Assembly (NCBI GenBank): GCA_037576195.1
Contig: CM075101.1
Coordinates: forward strand, 49,352,001 to 49,416,000
Origin: Phytoseiulus persimilis
Lineage: Eukaryota > Arthropoda > Arachnida > Mesostigmata > Phytoseiidae
Direction: 5' to 3'
Length of the DNA stretch: 64,000 nt
Under the pieces are notes generated by a model, which did not search any database, had not been told where the DNA came from, and worked only from the letters and a program-made list of their open reading frames with translations. Shown in pieces: positions 25,144 through 37,700 of this stretch. The number at the start of each line of letters is the position of its first letter. Position 1 is the first letter of the stretch. Made by a program: the position numbers and the translations under genes.

Positions 25144-27913
25144 CTACCTGCGCATCGAGGCAGTTTTGACTTGGTTCAATAAAGAATCGAAGTCGTCTGA
25201 CTTTTTGGCGAGATCTTTCGAACCAGAGTTAAGATAGGCGCGCTCCTGCTCATTATCGAGATCGGACCACTTCCGCCCACAAAATTGTCGTCTTCCGCCG
25301 AAACAGAGTTTAAAATCGGGCAACAGGGCGGCGTTGTCCAAGGCGAAGTACGCGTCCTTTGGTTGATGGAACGTCACGAACGCATAATTTTCCCCAGTCT
25401 CTCTGAAGTGCAGAGAGACTTCTGCGATTGGGCCGAAACGATCGAACTGCTCCCGGATGTAGCTACGAGTCGTTCCCTCCTGAATTTGACCTGGAAAAAT
25501 GGGAGAGGGACCGCCGTCAGTAAGCTCTGGGAACGGCCGAAATTCCCAATCGGTTTGCATGAAAGAAGTTTCCGCGGGAACCCGCTCTCCCACTAGCCGC
25601 ACTCACCGACGTAGAGAACCTGCCTGTCGCCGCCTCTTTCGATTTCTTCCAGAGCCGACTGCATGATTGTTTTCTGACCCGGCTTATTCAAAGGTGGCAT
25701 TTGCGGGAACGACCTCGGCTTCTCGGCCACGGCCCAGATATTTTTCCGTTCGCGTCGTGCTACTTTATTTCCGCCTCGACCTGCAGCATGAGAATATTTC
25801 TCTCCGTACGAGCGGCGGTCCTCGGAACCTGGAAGAACGCCATGTTCAAAATCGCAGCGTTGGACGCCCCTGACAAGATCACGGGGAAACTCCCCCGGGG
25901 TCGCAATAATCTTCAACCCCCAGAACTGCTCCTGGGTCAGATGAAACACTCACCGCTGTTGGACTCTGGTGAGGAATCGCGCGAGTAGGATCTCCGTCTT
26001 TTGGCGCTGTAGCTCTTACGGGGACTGGGACTGCGACTCCGAGAGCTTCTCCGGCGAGAGGAGCTCCTTTTCCTCTTGCGTCGACTGACATTCCTCCTGC
26101 TCTCAACACTGGTGACGCTGTTGCAATCAGACGAAGAGGGCGAGGATCGTCTGGACTTCCGCGATCTCTCATCTCTCCACCTCCGTCGCGAGCTCTCTTC
26201 ACTATCGTACCCGTCGGGACGCACGAAACTTTCAATGCCAGAATCCGAAGACGCGCTCCCAATTTCAAGGGAGGTTACCACCTCTTCGTTGACAACGTTC
26301 CCGCACACCTCGAACACGTGATTCTCTCTCTCGTCTTCCGTGTGTTGTTCAACTCGAGCCGAAGCTTCGGAGTCGAGCACTTCTGAATTTTGATTGATCT
26401 TGGTTCCTCTGGCCGCCAGACTCAAGTCCGGGAGCACTTCGATGCGTCCGGCTCCTCGTTCATGTTCCGGCTCGAGCTCCATGGGTTGCACTTCGAAATC
26501 ATCTTTTTCACCCCTGGTCAGATCACCACAGTAGTCATGATCGAGGGAGATGTGGCATCGTCTGGCGGGTTGCTGCGTAAGTGGCGCCGAAATCAGAATT
26601 GATTGGCGTGCAGCCCTCTTCGAGGCGGCTTTCAACCTGTCCAGTAACGCCTGAGAGACGATCTTTTGATTTTTGCGACTGGGACTCCCTCGGTGCTGAG
26701 AGGAAACGAGAACGCCCTCGAGTTTGATCTTGTCCCCGTGGTCAACCGTCGGACCTGTAGGAGCAGATTTGCCCTTTTTCATGGATTTGCGACCATCTCC
26801 GGCTGCCGGATGAGCTCCGAGCCATTTCTTGGGGGAAGTAGCGATCGGTGGCTTCTTCGGCGAAGGAGTTTTATTGCATCGGGCAGGAGGCAGTGAGGGT
26901 TGAGCGAATCCACTCCGATCGGAATGCACGGGATCACAAGGAGGAGCTGAAGCGAGCAGCTTTGTTAGTGCTCCGTTGTTTCTGCAGCCTGACAACGATT
27001 CCCGAGGTTCGGGTCAGGCGGAGATCAGGACGGGATTCCTGACTCGGTCCTCGACTGAACCTCCCATGACTTGATCTCGTGCTCGATATTCTGAAAACCT
27101 GGCCGAGAAACTAGGGCAAAAAAAGTCAGGAAATGGGATATTCACCATTTTGGCTAGAACTCTGGCTGTTTCCATTCCCGTCTCGCTGTCGCTCTGTCGT
27201 GTCCAGAGGGACCTCCGTTGAGCCTTCGTGGGGAGGCTCGTGAGAAATTGTGCTTTGGAAAAGTTGCTCGGCTTCGGCCGTTTCGATGTCGACCGGTTCT
27301 ACGCAGTCAAACTCGGAGAATGCGCATTCCGGAATGAAACGCGCGAGCTGCAAAAGTCATAGCGAGACAGATGAAACCCGTTCAACAACGCAAGCACCCG
27401 AATGTGAACTCCCGTGAAAACTCGCCGCAACCCGACAGAAGTACACCACGCACACTGGTCGCTTTACCGTGGATAACGAGAACTGAACCTGGAATGAACT
27501 CCGGAACGGACAGGAGATTCACCCAGTGCGAGAGCAGGACACCCCAAGCAGCGGAGCTCGAAGGATGTCCAGAAGAAAATGTCGAACTCTCATCCGACAT
27601 CAATTCAAAGACAACCAGTTGCGCATATCGCGCACATCGGGTCAAAGGCTAGCGCCGCGCATTTTTCGAATCGTCATCGGACAACTCTGTTCGGCGCCAC
27701 CTCACCGAATTTCCAACCCACCGCTGATTGGAGATCTTCACCAACGTCGAACGGTGCAAGCAGATTCAATTCGTCGTCCCTCAAGTGTGAGTCGAGCAGC
27801 TCATCGGCGTTGAGCCCCTCGTTGAGGAAGTCGTCGATCCAGACCGAACTTTCGGAATGGCTCCGTTCGTGGTTCGACCGCCGGAAATCTGTGATCGCCG
27901 CTAAGCTTGTCAT
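25144..27913 (-). CDS. srl: PGC-1 family transcriptional coactivator (spargel-like)
   Basis: PGC-1 proteins bind nuclear receptors and NRF factors to raise mitochondrial gene expression. Well-supported exons (minus) are 25490-25144, 25828-25607, 26988-25954 and an exon ending at 27146 that starts near 27346. A first exon begins at ATG 27913 and ends near 27700; the exon or exons between are unsettled. The acidic start includes SVWIDDFLNEGLNADELLDS and LRDDELNLLAPFDVG. The large exon opens with an LxxLL nuclear-receptor box (LTKLLASAP), like the LKKLL box of PGC-1alpha, and ends in an Arg/Ser domain (RRKRKRSSSRRRSSRSRSPS). The C-terminal RRM has RNP2 VLYVGQI and RNP1-like NYAFVTFH, followed by the family signature FCGRKWSDLD and SDDFDSLL near the stop. 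The joins at the 5' side are tentative. Confidence 0.85.
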
Positions 27914-28616
27914 CCTTTCCCAATCACAGCTCCGAATTCCACAGTCGATAGACGTTGTCCACTATGAGGAGTCGTCTTTCTTCTTTGAACGCTCTCGAGT
28001 TCTTTGCGGGTACGAGGCGCTGAGTACGATGGAGAGACTCTGCAAGGGAACAGAGAGGAACTTTTTGAGAAGACGGCCGAGGACCTGTGGGCTCGAGACA
28101 CGCGCAGCCTCCACGTAGAATCCGGTGCGACATATCCTTTCGTACACGGAACGCAGGTAGCGAAGTTCATGGAGCCCGATTATCAGCAGCCGCGCTCTCC
28201 TCTCATAGACGGTTACTCGTCGAGAGCAACAACACGAATCACTCGAATCCGCAGTCAGACGCAGACAGGCTATGCTCCTGGTCGAACACACTTAGAGGCT
28301 CACTACTCAGATAATACAAGGGGACACATACGATAACCAAGCTCGATCGCCCGATCTAGTTAAGATGGAGAGGGAATCCCGATGCGAGAGACTTGCTCGG
28401 GGGTACGACCCGGTGTTAATTTACAGCATATTGTTTTTCGTTCCTAGAGCATCGTCGGAACGAAATGCGTCTACGGAACTTGGAGGAGTTCCGACCAAGT
28501 GCTCCGCGCGTGACGAACCCAAGCCCGAATGGGGTGCTTAACGAGGAGCATGCTCCGAACACCTCGGTCCAGGTCTGGAGTTCAAACAGAGCTGTCGAGG
28601 AATGAACTAAATGCAG
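27914..28616. other. region between divergent genes; several open frames on both strands
   Basis: Positions 28004-28336 (+) and 28291-27962 (-) both have readable frames, which overlap; they cannot both be right and neither is anchored by homology. The + frame could be an early exon of the candidate gene at 28617. The likely bidirectional promoter of that gene and the PGC-1-like gene is here. Confidence 0.3.
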
Positions 28617-30060
28617 AGAAGCACAAACCGAACAAAATCCAGCAGATGAACCTAGCCGGGACCTCAACAGCGTACCTGCACCGAATCCTCTCCGAACTCT
28701 CCGCAACCGAGAGTTTGAATCCTTTATCGACGAGGTTTTCCCGGGAAAGCGCATCCGTAGTCATCGGGTTTAGCGCTCCCTCCTATTGATTCAATCTGCT
28801 AATGAAGGCGTCGCGTGTCAACACGTTGAAAGCGTTGAAGACCACGTAGAATACGCTAGCACCTTGGACCTGTTGACACAGAAGGCGAACCGCAAGAGAC
28901 AAGTCTGGACGAAACTGACGACAACACGCTTTCGGATGCTACATCGGTATCACCAGGCCGGAGCCTTCCTTGGCTCGAGCTCGGTAAACTGTTGAGAACT
29001 TGTAAGACGCCGTTTCGAAACATTTCACTATACGATCGAAAGCGCCGCTCCCAAAAATCATCGATCCCTGACACGGGCCTGATGGAATGAATGCTCGACT
29101 AGCATTAAGACAGCGGGTTGTTTCTAAACAACACCGTGTCCAGCCCAAGCCATCATCTGAAACATTGAACCCTGAAAGCCGGTTTGCGGATCGCCGCTAA
29201 TACATCATGCTCCGAATTGAAGCCGATCCAGATGTGAACTAGTGTGCGGGAACAGTCTTCGATCAGAAAACTAGCTGAACGAAGCCCTCGGATCTCATTT
29301 CGGGAAGGATCTCAAACGAATCGCGTCGCGCATCTCAAGAGCTAAGTTCCGAGCTACATGCTCATCGCTCACGAGGTCCGAACCCGTTGCGAAGGCTCAT
29401 GTTTGTAGGATCCGCTGCAATCAAAGAATCTTGACTCGCGTTTCAGCAAATGATAGCACCCGCCAAGAGCACCCCGGTATCGGAGCAAGGTCGCGGTTTT
29501 CTCAGGACGATTATCGGAAGCGCCGCATCCTCAATGCCCTCAAAACGAACCCAACCGCCTCGAATCCCACGAGAAAACAACATACACGAGTCCCTTCTCG
29601 GGATCTGTTTAGGGATGCCGAAAAATGAGGAGCTCGCAAACAGCCTCGTTTCGTTGCTTTCCAGCGTGATCAACATAAGAAGGAGGCCGACCTTGAAATG
29701 TTGAGCGTCTCATCAACTCAGCGTTCGCTTGCATGCTCGAGACCTCGAAGTCTACCGTCCAAAAACTCAAAATGCTCAACTGACCCTACAGCTCAAGTCC
29801 CTGAATGCCAGCGCTTGAGATCGAAAAATAAGCCTCCCGAACCATAGATGCCGTCGGGAGTCAGAGCCCGAGAATCCTGCCAGGGACCCTCCGAATCTAG
29901 GTGCCTCCAATGAATGCGAATCGCGTCTCGCCGAGCGGTACGAGTCAGCGGCGCAGCCTGAAGAAATGTGGCCAACTAGCTTATACTCACGGAGCCGCTG
30001 CCCGTGCACGAAGACAAGCATGCCGGAACCACGTGCGTTGGAAGAGAAAGTCGCTTGCAC
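28617..30060 (+). CDS. candidate gene for a disordered protein, unknown family
   Basis: Three exons chain in phase: 28617-28756, 28882-28983 and 29447 to about 29620, with acceptors ATGCAG, GACACAG and GTTTCAG and donors GTAGTC and GTAAAC. They read DEPSRDLNSVPAPNPLR, EFESFIDEVFPGKRI, then ETSLDETDDNTLSDATSVSP and PGRSLPWLEL, then ARSRFSQDDYRKRRILNALK. A further acceptor (GCTTTCCAG, exon from 29665) opens a frame RDQHKKEADLEMLSVSS ending at a TAG near 29850, but its join to the exon before is unresolved. An AATAAA at 30085-30090 fits the transcript end. The product is charged, Ser/Asp-rich and probably nuclear or cytosolic. The first exon and the full length are not known. Confidence 0.35.
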
Positions 30061-30084
30061 ACAAGTTGCTCCATTCCGCCCCTC

Positions 30085-30090
30085 AATAAA
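30085..30090 (+). terminator. polyadenylation signal AATAAA (+)
   Basis: Canonical hexamer behind the candidate + strand gene at 28.6-29.9 kb. Confidence 0.35.
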
Positions 30091-31122
30091 CGTTAGCTTT
30101 TCCCGCTAATCCCGACCCACTAGGAGTTCGACAAAGCACACGCTGTCGCAGTCAGTCGGGAATATCCTCAGTGCGCGCGATAACTGAAGTCTCTTTTCCA
30201 GATGAGAGCTCGAGCACGAAATCTTCTTGAATAGTACCAAGGCATTCTCCCACCGAAATTTATGTGATCACAGGCTTTCGGATACTGGACAATATTCCAC
30301 TGGTAGTTAGCATTCCAGTATGGGGGTTGTTTATGCGCTACTCGATCGGTCCGAAGCCGCAATATGTTTCGACCGGTTCGGAAACCTGTTACGCTACCAG
30401 GTACCCGTCGCGCCACGCCGACCGGGACATTCGGTATTCCCGCTCGCAGTATTCATCCCCCTGATTGTAAGTCATGTTTTCGGACGAACAAACTCGGAGA
30501 TCGGCAGCGTGTGCGATAGGTTCGAGCACGTGTCTTGTTTCGAATCCGCCGGGCTGGAGGCGGCATTAAAGGCAACAACGAAAACTTCAGCACTTTCCGC
30601 GGGACAGTGTCCTCAGTCCCACTCGAAGTGTCACTCACGCCGATCGCAGCAGCTGCAGGTGATTTCAGAATCAGATGGATGGCGGCATCGAAGACTATCG
30701 AAGGCAAGACACAGATTGATCTGCAGCACACACATCACCAAACAGACTCTCCACGTGTGAGAACACGATGTACCCCGGGGTCTTAGTAGGCGCCAACCCG
30801 CGGATATTTAACCAGCCAGCGACAACTCGCCGATGGCGGCTTATCGTAGGCGTTACGCGTCGAGTTCTTCGTTGCAAATCCTCTGAGTTCTCCCAGCCGA
30901 AACCTCAGTTTGGAACCTCCCGAGCTCTGGGAGACCAATTATCCTTCCGATGCCGCCCTGAGTCCCAACCCGTGGAGACCACGGAATTCGAAAATTCCCC
31001 GCTGACCGCCGCCGCGCGATGGCGCTTGCGGCGGCTGCCGTTTGAGCCGTCTTTCCGGGTCCGTCGAATAATATCAGGGCCCCGTTGTTTAGAGCCTAAG
31101 GAAAACATTCCTGTATGGAGAC
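30091..31122. other. intergenic upstream of mL45
   Basis: Short open frames only; no homology or splice chain found. It probably carries the mL45 promoter near its right end. Confidence 0.4.
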
Positions 31123-32598
31123 ATGTTTTCTATCAGCGTGCGCGGTGCGAGTTTTTCACAAATTCTGAGTAGATCCGGCCAAACTCGGATCGGGGAACAG
31201 TCCCGGAATGCAGCCACATTATTCGGAGGGGGGATGGGTAATCGTCACCGAGACCCCAAGTGGAAGAAACATCGTGCCAACAAAGTCTTCAGAGTGGAAT
31301 TGCCGGATTTCGCAAAAATTCGTGACAGGATGAACGGGAGACTCTCTCAAGAAGAGGTGAATGGTTTTCGGTTGAAGATGCATCGTTCCGGCACTGCCGT
31401 CGAGTGGATCATTGGAATTCAATTCCTTGGCTTTGTCCGCAGATTAGGACCGAGTACAAAAAGTTCGGTCTGCGCCCCAGCAGAAACTGGGATGAGAAGC
31501 CTGTTTGTATCGACACCTTGACGGGCATCATCGAGCCTTATGTTCCTCCTGAGGGTATGAACATCAACGAGTTGCTCCGAAATCATTATAGCCTCTGACA
31601 GCAATAAGTGGCGAGGAGATTTATTGGATTCACTCGATCCATCAATAAGTGAAATGTGGAGCTTGCTACCCGTGGAGGATACAAAGTAATCAGCTACTCC
31701 AACCCGTTAACCAGGTGATGGCAAGGCTACCTTGCTCAGCAAGAGCGGTGCTCTCCAGAAGATGGAGCAGTTGAAGAAAAAATCGGCGTTCATGTGGTAT
31801 CTGCGGAAATTGAAGCAGTTCGAACCCGACTTCAAAATCACCGACTTTGCAACGGAGGCTCAAGAAATTTACATCGAGGCGCACAAGGCCCTTGCCGCGG
31901 TGGACAAAGATAAACTCCATGACTTCGTGAGCTGCCTGTTCGAGCCTGTCGGCTGGGTTTCTCCAGAAATGCTGATGTTCTCGATCAAAGCTATTTGGGA
32001 CTTGAATAGCCTCGAGAGCGAAATTCTAATGTTTGTCCGCCCTGAAGGTAACGGACGGCGCGTATCCGGAGATGATCTCGAATGCGGACCTGAAAACGCT
32101 GCGATGGAAATGGCTCGGGAGCCTGGAGCCTCCTCGGGTCGTTCACGTGAGAACACAGAGCTTCCTGAGCGAGGACAACATGTTCGCTCAAGTAGGTGTG
32201 CAGGCGGGTCAGGAGAAAGTGGAAGCAGATTCAGTTGCATGTATCTCGGGAGTCTTTGGGGTACCGATCTCGCATTCCCTTGTTTTCAGATCACGGTCCG
32301 CATGCACACTCAGCAGACTCTAGCTGTGTATGATCGCTTCGGTCGATTGATGCACGGTTCCGAAGTGATGGTCAAAGATGTGTTGGAGTATGTGGTTTTC
32401 GAGAAGCAGATCGCCAACTTGTACGGACGATGGAGACTCCACGGAAAAATAATCCCGGATTGGCAACCGCGGAAGGAACCCTCAAAACGAACATTCGTCG
32501 AACGAAAAACTGAAGAATCCTCGGAGACCGCTGCAGAAACAGCTGCGACCGTTCAAGCGGAAGACGGCGTTCAAAACCAAACAAGCACGCAGAAGTAG
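31123..32598 (+). CDS. mRpL45: mitochondrial ribosomal protein mL45
   Basis: mL45 is a large-subunit mitoribosomal protein with a Tim44-like fold that anchors the ribosome at the inner membrane near the exit tunnel. Exons 31123-31356, 31443-31554, 31715-31926, 32048-32191 and 32290-32598 join in phase for 336 residues (human 306). The N-terminus (MFSISVRGASFSQILSRSG) is a typical mitochondrial presequence. Family segments include KPVCIDTLTGIIEPYVPPEG, LSKSGALQKMEQLKKKSAF, ITDFATEAQEIYIEAHKAL, LRWKWLGSLEPPRVVHVRTQ, ITVRMHTQQTLAVYDRFGRL and VLEYVVFEKQIANLYGRWRL. The exon 1 donor at GAAGAG|GTGAAT gives SQEEIRTEYKKFGLRP, which reads better than a later donor. An AATAAA at 32628-32633 lies 30 bp past the stop. 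Confidence 0.93.
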
Positions 32599-33245
32599 AT
32601 CGCCGAAAAATGTGTTTTTTCGATTCCAATAAAATAGTTATCGGTTCCTGACGAGCCCAGCGTTGAAGTTAAATCATTGCTCAAGACATCGAAAAGAGGA
32701 AAGGTCCAACACAAAGAGCGAATGAAAGGTTGACGTTCGAATGGGCAGCGGAATCTCGGTCTTGCAATCTTCAGGCTCTCAAAATAGAGCGCTCCTTGGA
32801 TCGGATGAGGAGGCTCCCAGCTGGGCTGTCGGGGAATCGGGAATTCGCTCAAATTTTCGACGAAAGGCGTACGCCCCCTTAGAAAGAGCCACAATTCCTT
32901 TCTCAGCTCCGTAGATCGGTGGTGCTCATCGAATTCGCCACTGCTCACCAAGGACAAAATCGCACTATATTCGGCGCGGAAGTTATTGGAATACATCCCT
33001 TTTTCGTCAATCCATGTGAAATTCCATGATCTCGGGTTCTCGAGGAGAAGGTGCAAAGTCGAAGCCGCTACCACCCTGTACGTGGCGCTCATTGTCTCTA
33101 TGAAGGGGAACCGGCTGGTTATGATAGGACTTCTTCTGGCCGACAACGCCGTCGACTGCCCTTGCAGCGGAACAATGCGCATGCGAGCGTCTCGTTCGTG
33201 ACTGACGTTCGGCCGCTTACGGAGACTGATAGCGCACTGCAGCAC
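32571..33245 (-). CDS. long ORF of unknown function, tail-to-tail with mL45
   Basis: An uninterrupted 224-residue frame on the minus strand. The middle part reads like protein (STLHLLLENPRSWNFTWIDE, RAEYSAILSLVSSGEFDEHH, RKELWLFLRGRTPFVENLSE). Its last codons overlap the end of the mL45 coding region, and I find no minus-strand polyadenylation signal, so the true 3' end may be a splice site before the stop. No family is recognised. An ORF this long can arise by chance in a window of this size. Confidence 0.3.
   Translation of the reverse strand: MLQCAISLRKRPNVSHERDARMRIVPLQGQSTALSARRSPIITSRFPFIETMSATYRVVAASTLHLLLENPRSWNFTWIDEKGMYSNNFRAEYSAILSLVSSGEFDEHHRSTELRKELWLFLRGRTPFVENLSEFPIPRQPSWEPPHPIQGALYFESLKIARPRFRCPFERQPFIRSLCWTFPLFDVLSNDLTSTLGSSGTDNYFIGIEKTHFSAIYFCVLVWF
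32628..32633 (+). terminator. polyadenylation signal AATAAA, mL45
   Basis: Canonical hexamer 30 bp after the mL45 stop codon. Confidence 0.7.
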
Positions 33246-34727
33246 TGAGAGGTTTCACGTAGTTTCTATCCGAAATCACGAGCTCCTCAAAGTGCGCGTT
33301 CACTTACGCTCATGAATGAAGTCGAATACCTGTAAAAAAATCGAGTGCTCAATCCAAAACTCTCCTCCGCACCTGGGTGAGAAGAATGTCCCACTCAATG
33401 GGACGAATGATGGTGAAGCGTTGGTGCCAAGAGGTTCAATTCGAACCATTCTTCTTTCGTTTTGCACTCCGAGTATATTTCATAGCAGAGCTCACAAGTA
33501 TTCGATTGATGACCGCGACCCTAGGCAAGAGGCTCAGTGGAATTGCCGCAGTTTCAGGGCAGCTACCGAACATCGGCCCAGAAGTCATTCGGTCGAGGAA
33601 CAGCCTGCTATATTCGGCTCAGCTATATCTGTTCCCAACGTTTTTTTCAAGCAAAACGACACTCCGAGCGCACGTTAACAGACCTGGGCGTGATCGTATA
33701 TAAATCGTGTGAGAATGATCATTCTCGGCGGAATCGAGGCCACGGCGGATTAGTGGAACGTTCACACCTCTCCTTCAACTCCGTCCCTGAAATGACGATT
33801 CCAGGGACGGAAAAACTCTGATGGCGCGAAAGTTGACCATGAGGAAGTTCCACGTGTTATGCTGGTAACTGATGCTGATACTCGGAAAATTTTCAGCATG
33901 ATCAGACGAACTAGGGGCTCAACTGTCGGTCGACGTTTATTTGGATAGGATTGACGTCTCCTGCACCGTTCCCAAGTCCAACAGCTTTATCGATCTCCCC
34001 ATGGTGTCCATGACTCCTCAGGGATTCCGCACCTGTTCCGGCTGATAGGCGGTCACGGCTGCAGCAATCAATTTCCTCCAACAGCGGGTATGCTACGAGG
34101 AAAACGGTGGTCAGTGTTGTTTCCTCGCACGGAACGCAGCCGAGAGCCGCCCAAGACCTCGTCTCGCTTCAGCAGAAACCATCGTCAGCAACATTTCCCC
34201 ACCTGATGTCACGATCCTCGATTTCCGGCTCAAGACTTACGTGTATAAGTTCCCTTCACTCCGTTCTCGTGGAGCGGGAATCCCATCCGGTTGCTTCGTT
34301 CCAAGAGGGCGGTGATTCCCGCTCTCCCGTTCCGAGAACGGGACCACGATCACTGATGAAGAATTCCTCAACGCTCGCGAGGCTGACAGTCGCACGTTGA
34401 GAACAACAATCACTGTCTCATTATGGAGGAGGATACGGCCCAAGGTGCGTTTTAATTGCGTTTCCTTCCAAACTCCCGCAGTCGCAGTGATGCTCGTCCT
34501 TCCGAAAGTGATCCTGAGAGTGTTCTCCGACTCGGTGTTGCAGCCCGATCATATTGACCCACCGAGAAGTCCCATAACGAGCCCAATCAATAATTCTCTC
34601 ACAGAGACGCATACTCTAACAATGAGCTTTGCTATAATCGGGAGACGGCTACTGAAAGCTTTTCGATCTGTTATGAGCTCATCAATTTCCGCTGGAACGA
34701 AATTGAGCCGCTCGTAAATCAGCTCAA
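33246..34727. other. intergenic upstream of MARCH6
   Basis: No coding exon, RNA gene or repeat was recognised. It presumably includes the MARCH6 promoter. Confidence 0.4.
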
Positions 34728-37700
34728 ATGTCGATCGAGGGTCTGGAAGGAATCAGGATGGAGCCTTGGCGCAGTGCATGGGGTCCGTCCAGAAGGCTTC
34801 TCGCTATCACCTGTTCGGGCTACGTAGCTTTCACGGGATCGATGAGAGAAGCGACTGCTCCCGATGTTTGCAGATTCCTCGTAGGTTTCTTGTTCAGCGG
34901 AGATCTCGATCTCGAGTGTTCATCTTCGACCAATGTATTGCTATGGGAGGTGGGAAACTTCGTCTCCGTCGAGATACGCCGAACGCTCTCTCGAGACTGT
35001 CTCCACAAACATCCGCGAGATAAACCAGCTCGGAGATTGGGAATCGTCAGGGATGGGGATTTCTCGCAGTCACACGGGTCGATTTCACGGGCAACGCGAA
35101 AATCGATTGACAGGATATGTCGCGGCACTTTTCGTGAACGAGTAAACTTCCAGCTAATTAGCTCAATTCTCGATTCCGAATTCTTTTTCTCAGACATATG
35201 TCGGGTGTGCCGCACCGAGGCGGCCGCCGACCGGCCCCTGTACTACCCTTGCATCTGCACGGGCTCCATAAAATTCATCCATCAGGACTGCCTTCTACAA
35301 TGGCTCCGGTACTCGAAAAAAGAATACTGCGAACTATGCAATCACAAGTTCTCGTTCATGCCAATATACTCCCCGGACATGCCGAAGCGGCTGCCGACGA
35401 AAGATATCGTGCACGGTCTCCTCGGAAGTGTGGGAACGGCTCTCCGATGCTGGTTGCATTACACCCTCGTGAGTCTTGGATCTGAGCGCCGATTGATCAG
35501 GGGAAAAAGGAGGGATAACTCCACATTTGAGTGCCATGAGCTCACTTGTCGTTCATGCAGGTTTGGATCGCGTGGCTCCTGGTTGTCCCACTGATAGCGG
35601 CTCGGATTTACAAGTGCATTTTTGCTTTGTCGTTTTCTTCTTTGTTAACCCTGCCGCTCGACATTTTGTCAACGGAAAACGTCGTCGAGGACGGACTCAA
35701 CGGCTCCGTGATTGTTATATCATCGCTGTGTTTCTTCATTGCAATCGTGTGGCTCCGAGAGCAAATCATTCATGGTGGTGCGCCGGAGTGGCTTGAGCCC
35801 GCACCTCGCGGCCAAGAGGAACGTGAAGCTGCCGACGCGAGGGACGACGGTCTTTTGATCGAAGTCAACGGGAACGACATTCCCCCCCTCGTCTTGAACG
35901 ATGCTGAATTCGTAGCGAACGTGGAACAGCCCCCACCAGAACAGGTACAGCCTGACCCGGAAAGTCGGTCGAAGCGTCTCATCGTTATTCGAAGTCTCGT
36001 TCCTCGATGTTCAGCCGAATCCTCCGCTCGTTCGGTGGATTCGACGCTTTTCGTTAACAGTTCTGTTTGACCAAGTGAACGCTTTCCAGGCGCCACCTCA
36101 ACAACAGGAGCAACAACAGAATGCACAGCCACAGAACGGTATCCCCGCCGCCGCAGCTGTTGAGCAGCAACATGCCGGTGGGGACGATCCAATCATCAAC
36201 GATAACTGGAGAGCCTTCGATTTCCAAGCGGTTGCCCGTCAAGCAGTTCTCCCAAACAACGCCGAGGTGGACGATCAAGTACGCGTTCTCCGATCCGATC
36301 TCATGCGGGAAGTCCTGGTCGACTCCGCTCGAACAAACTTTGGTCATGACTCAGCTCCTTTCAGGGCAACTGGAATCAGGACTGGGAGCGGGGTGAAGAC
36401 ATCACCTGGCAGCGTCTTCTGGGATTGGACGGGTCCCTGGTATTCTTGGAGCACATGTTCTGGGTGCTGTCCCTGAACACTCTTTTCATGGTAGCATTCG
36501 CCCTCATCCCGTACTCCATCGGCGAGAGTTTCGAGAGTCTACTGGGGTTGACGAAGTCTCTCGAAAATTTCGTTTTCCGCGGCTTCCTCCTGGCGATTGT
36601 CGGGTTAGTTGAAGACGATGTTCTGGGTAGGCGTGGGTCTCACTGTTCCGAGGGCGCATTCTCGAACGCCATGAGGGTTGTTGTCGTATTCCGGGAATCG
36701 AACAAGCACGTCGAGCTCGCTACTGAAACCATCTGTGGTTGAGCTCGGGAGGAACCACTGAAACGATACTCTAGTCTCATTCGTTGCGATCGTTCCAGCT
36801 ACGTGGTTTTCGCGTTCTTCCTGATGCTGGTGTATATGCTCTTCCAAGGAACTCGGTTCCGTAAGGCACGACGCATCATCGGCCTTTGCTACCTCATCAT
36901 CAAGGTCTCTCTGCTCACGATCGCCGAGGTGGGATTGTTCCCAGTCATGTGCGGAGCTTGGCTCAACATCTGCTCCATGGAGCTTTTCGGGAACTCCCTC
37001 CCCTCGATGCAAAATCAAATACGAGCGGCCCCTTTCACGAACGTGTTCCTGCACTGGTTGATTGGGATGATCTTCATTTACTACTTCGCATTCTTCGGGT
37101 TCATGCTGCGCGAAGTCGTTCGCCCAGGTGTTCTATGGTTCCACCAAAACATCAACGATCCGGATTTTCATCCGATCCAGGTTAAGCTCAAGTGTTCACT
37201 TTTTTGAAGCGAATGGCGTCCCCGTTTCACTGTGCGAACCACGTTGTAGACGGCGAGGATTTACAATCGGCTTCTGTCTTCGATCTGCAGGAAATGATCC
37301 AGATGACGGTCATGGTTCACGCCAGACGGTCGCTCATTTCGTTGGTTGTCTTCGGTACGGCGATCCTCCTGATGGTCTGGGTTCCTCTGCGCATAATGAA
37401 GCGCATGGTCCCCTCGCTGATCCCGTACAACATTTCGGTGCCGACTGCCGATATGCCCACGACGGAACTCTCGATGGAGCTCATGATTCTTCAGCTCGTA
37501 CTCCCGGCGCTCCTCGAACAAGGACACACGAAACAGTTCGTGAAATGGTAATCCACGCTTGAGCGAGCTCGCTCCTTCCATCGATGTGGTGCGACGTCTG
37601 AACTCTGAAACTCGAACTCATACCCCTCTTCCAGGTGCGTGAAGCATTGGTGTCGAGGAGTTGCTTCGGTCCTCGGGATCCGGAGCTATCTCCTGGGCGA

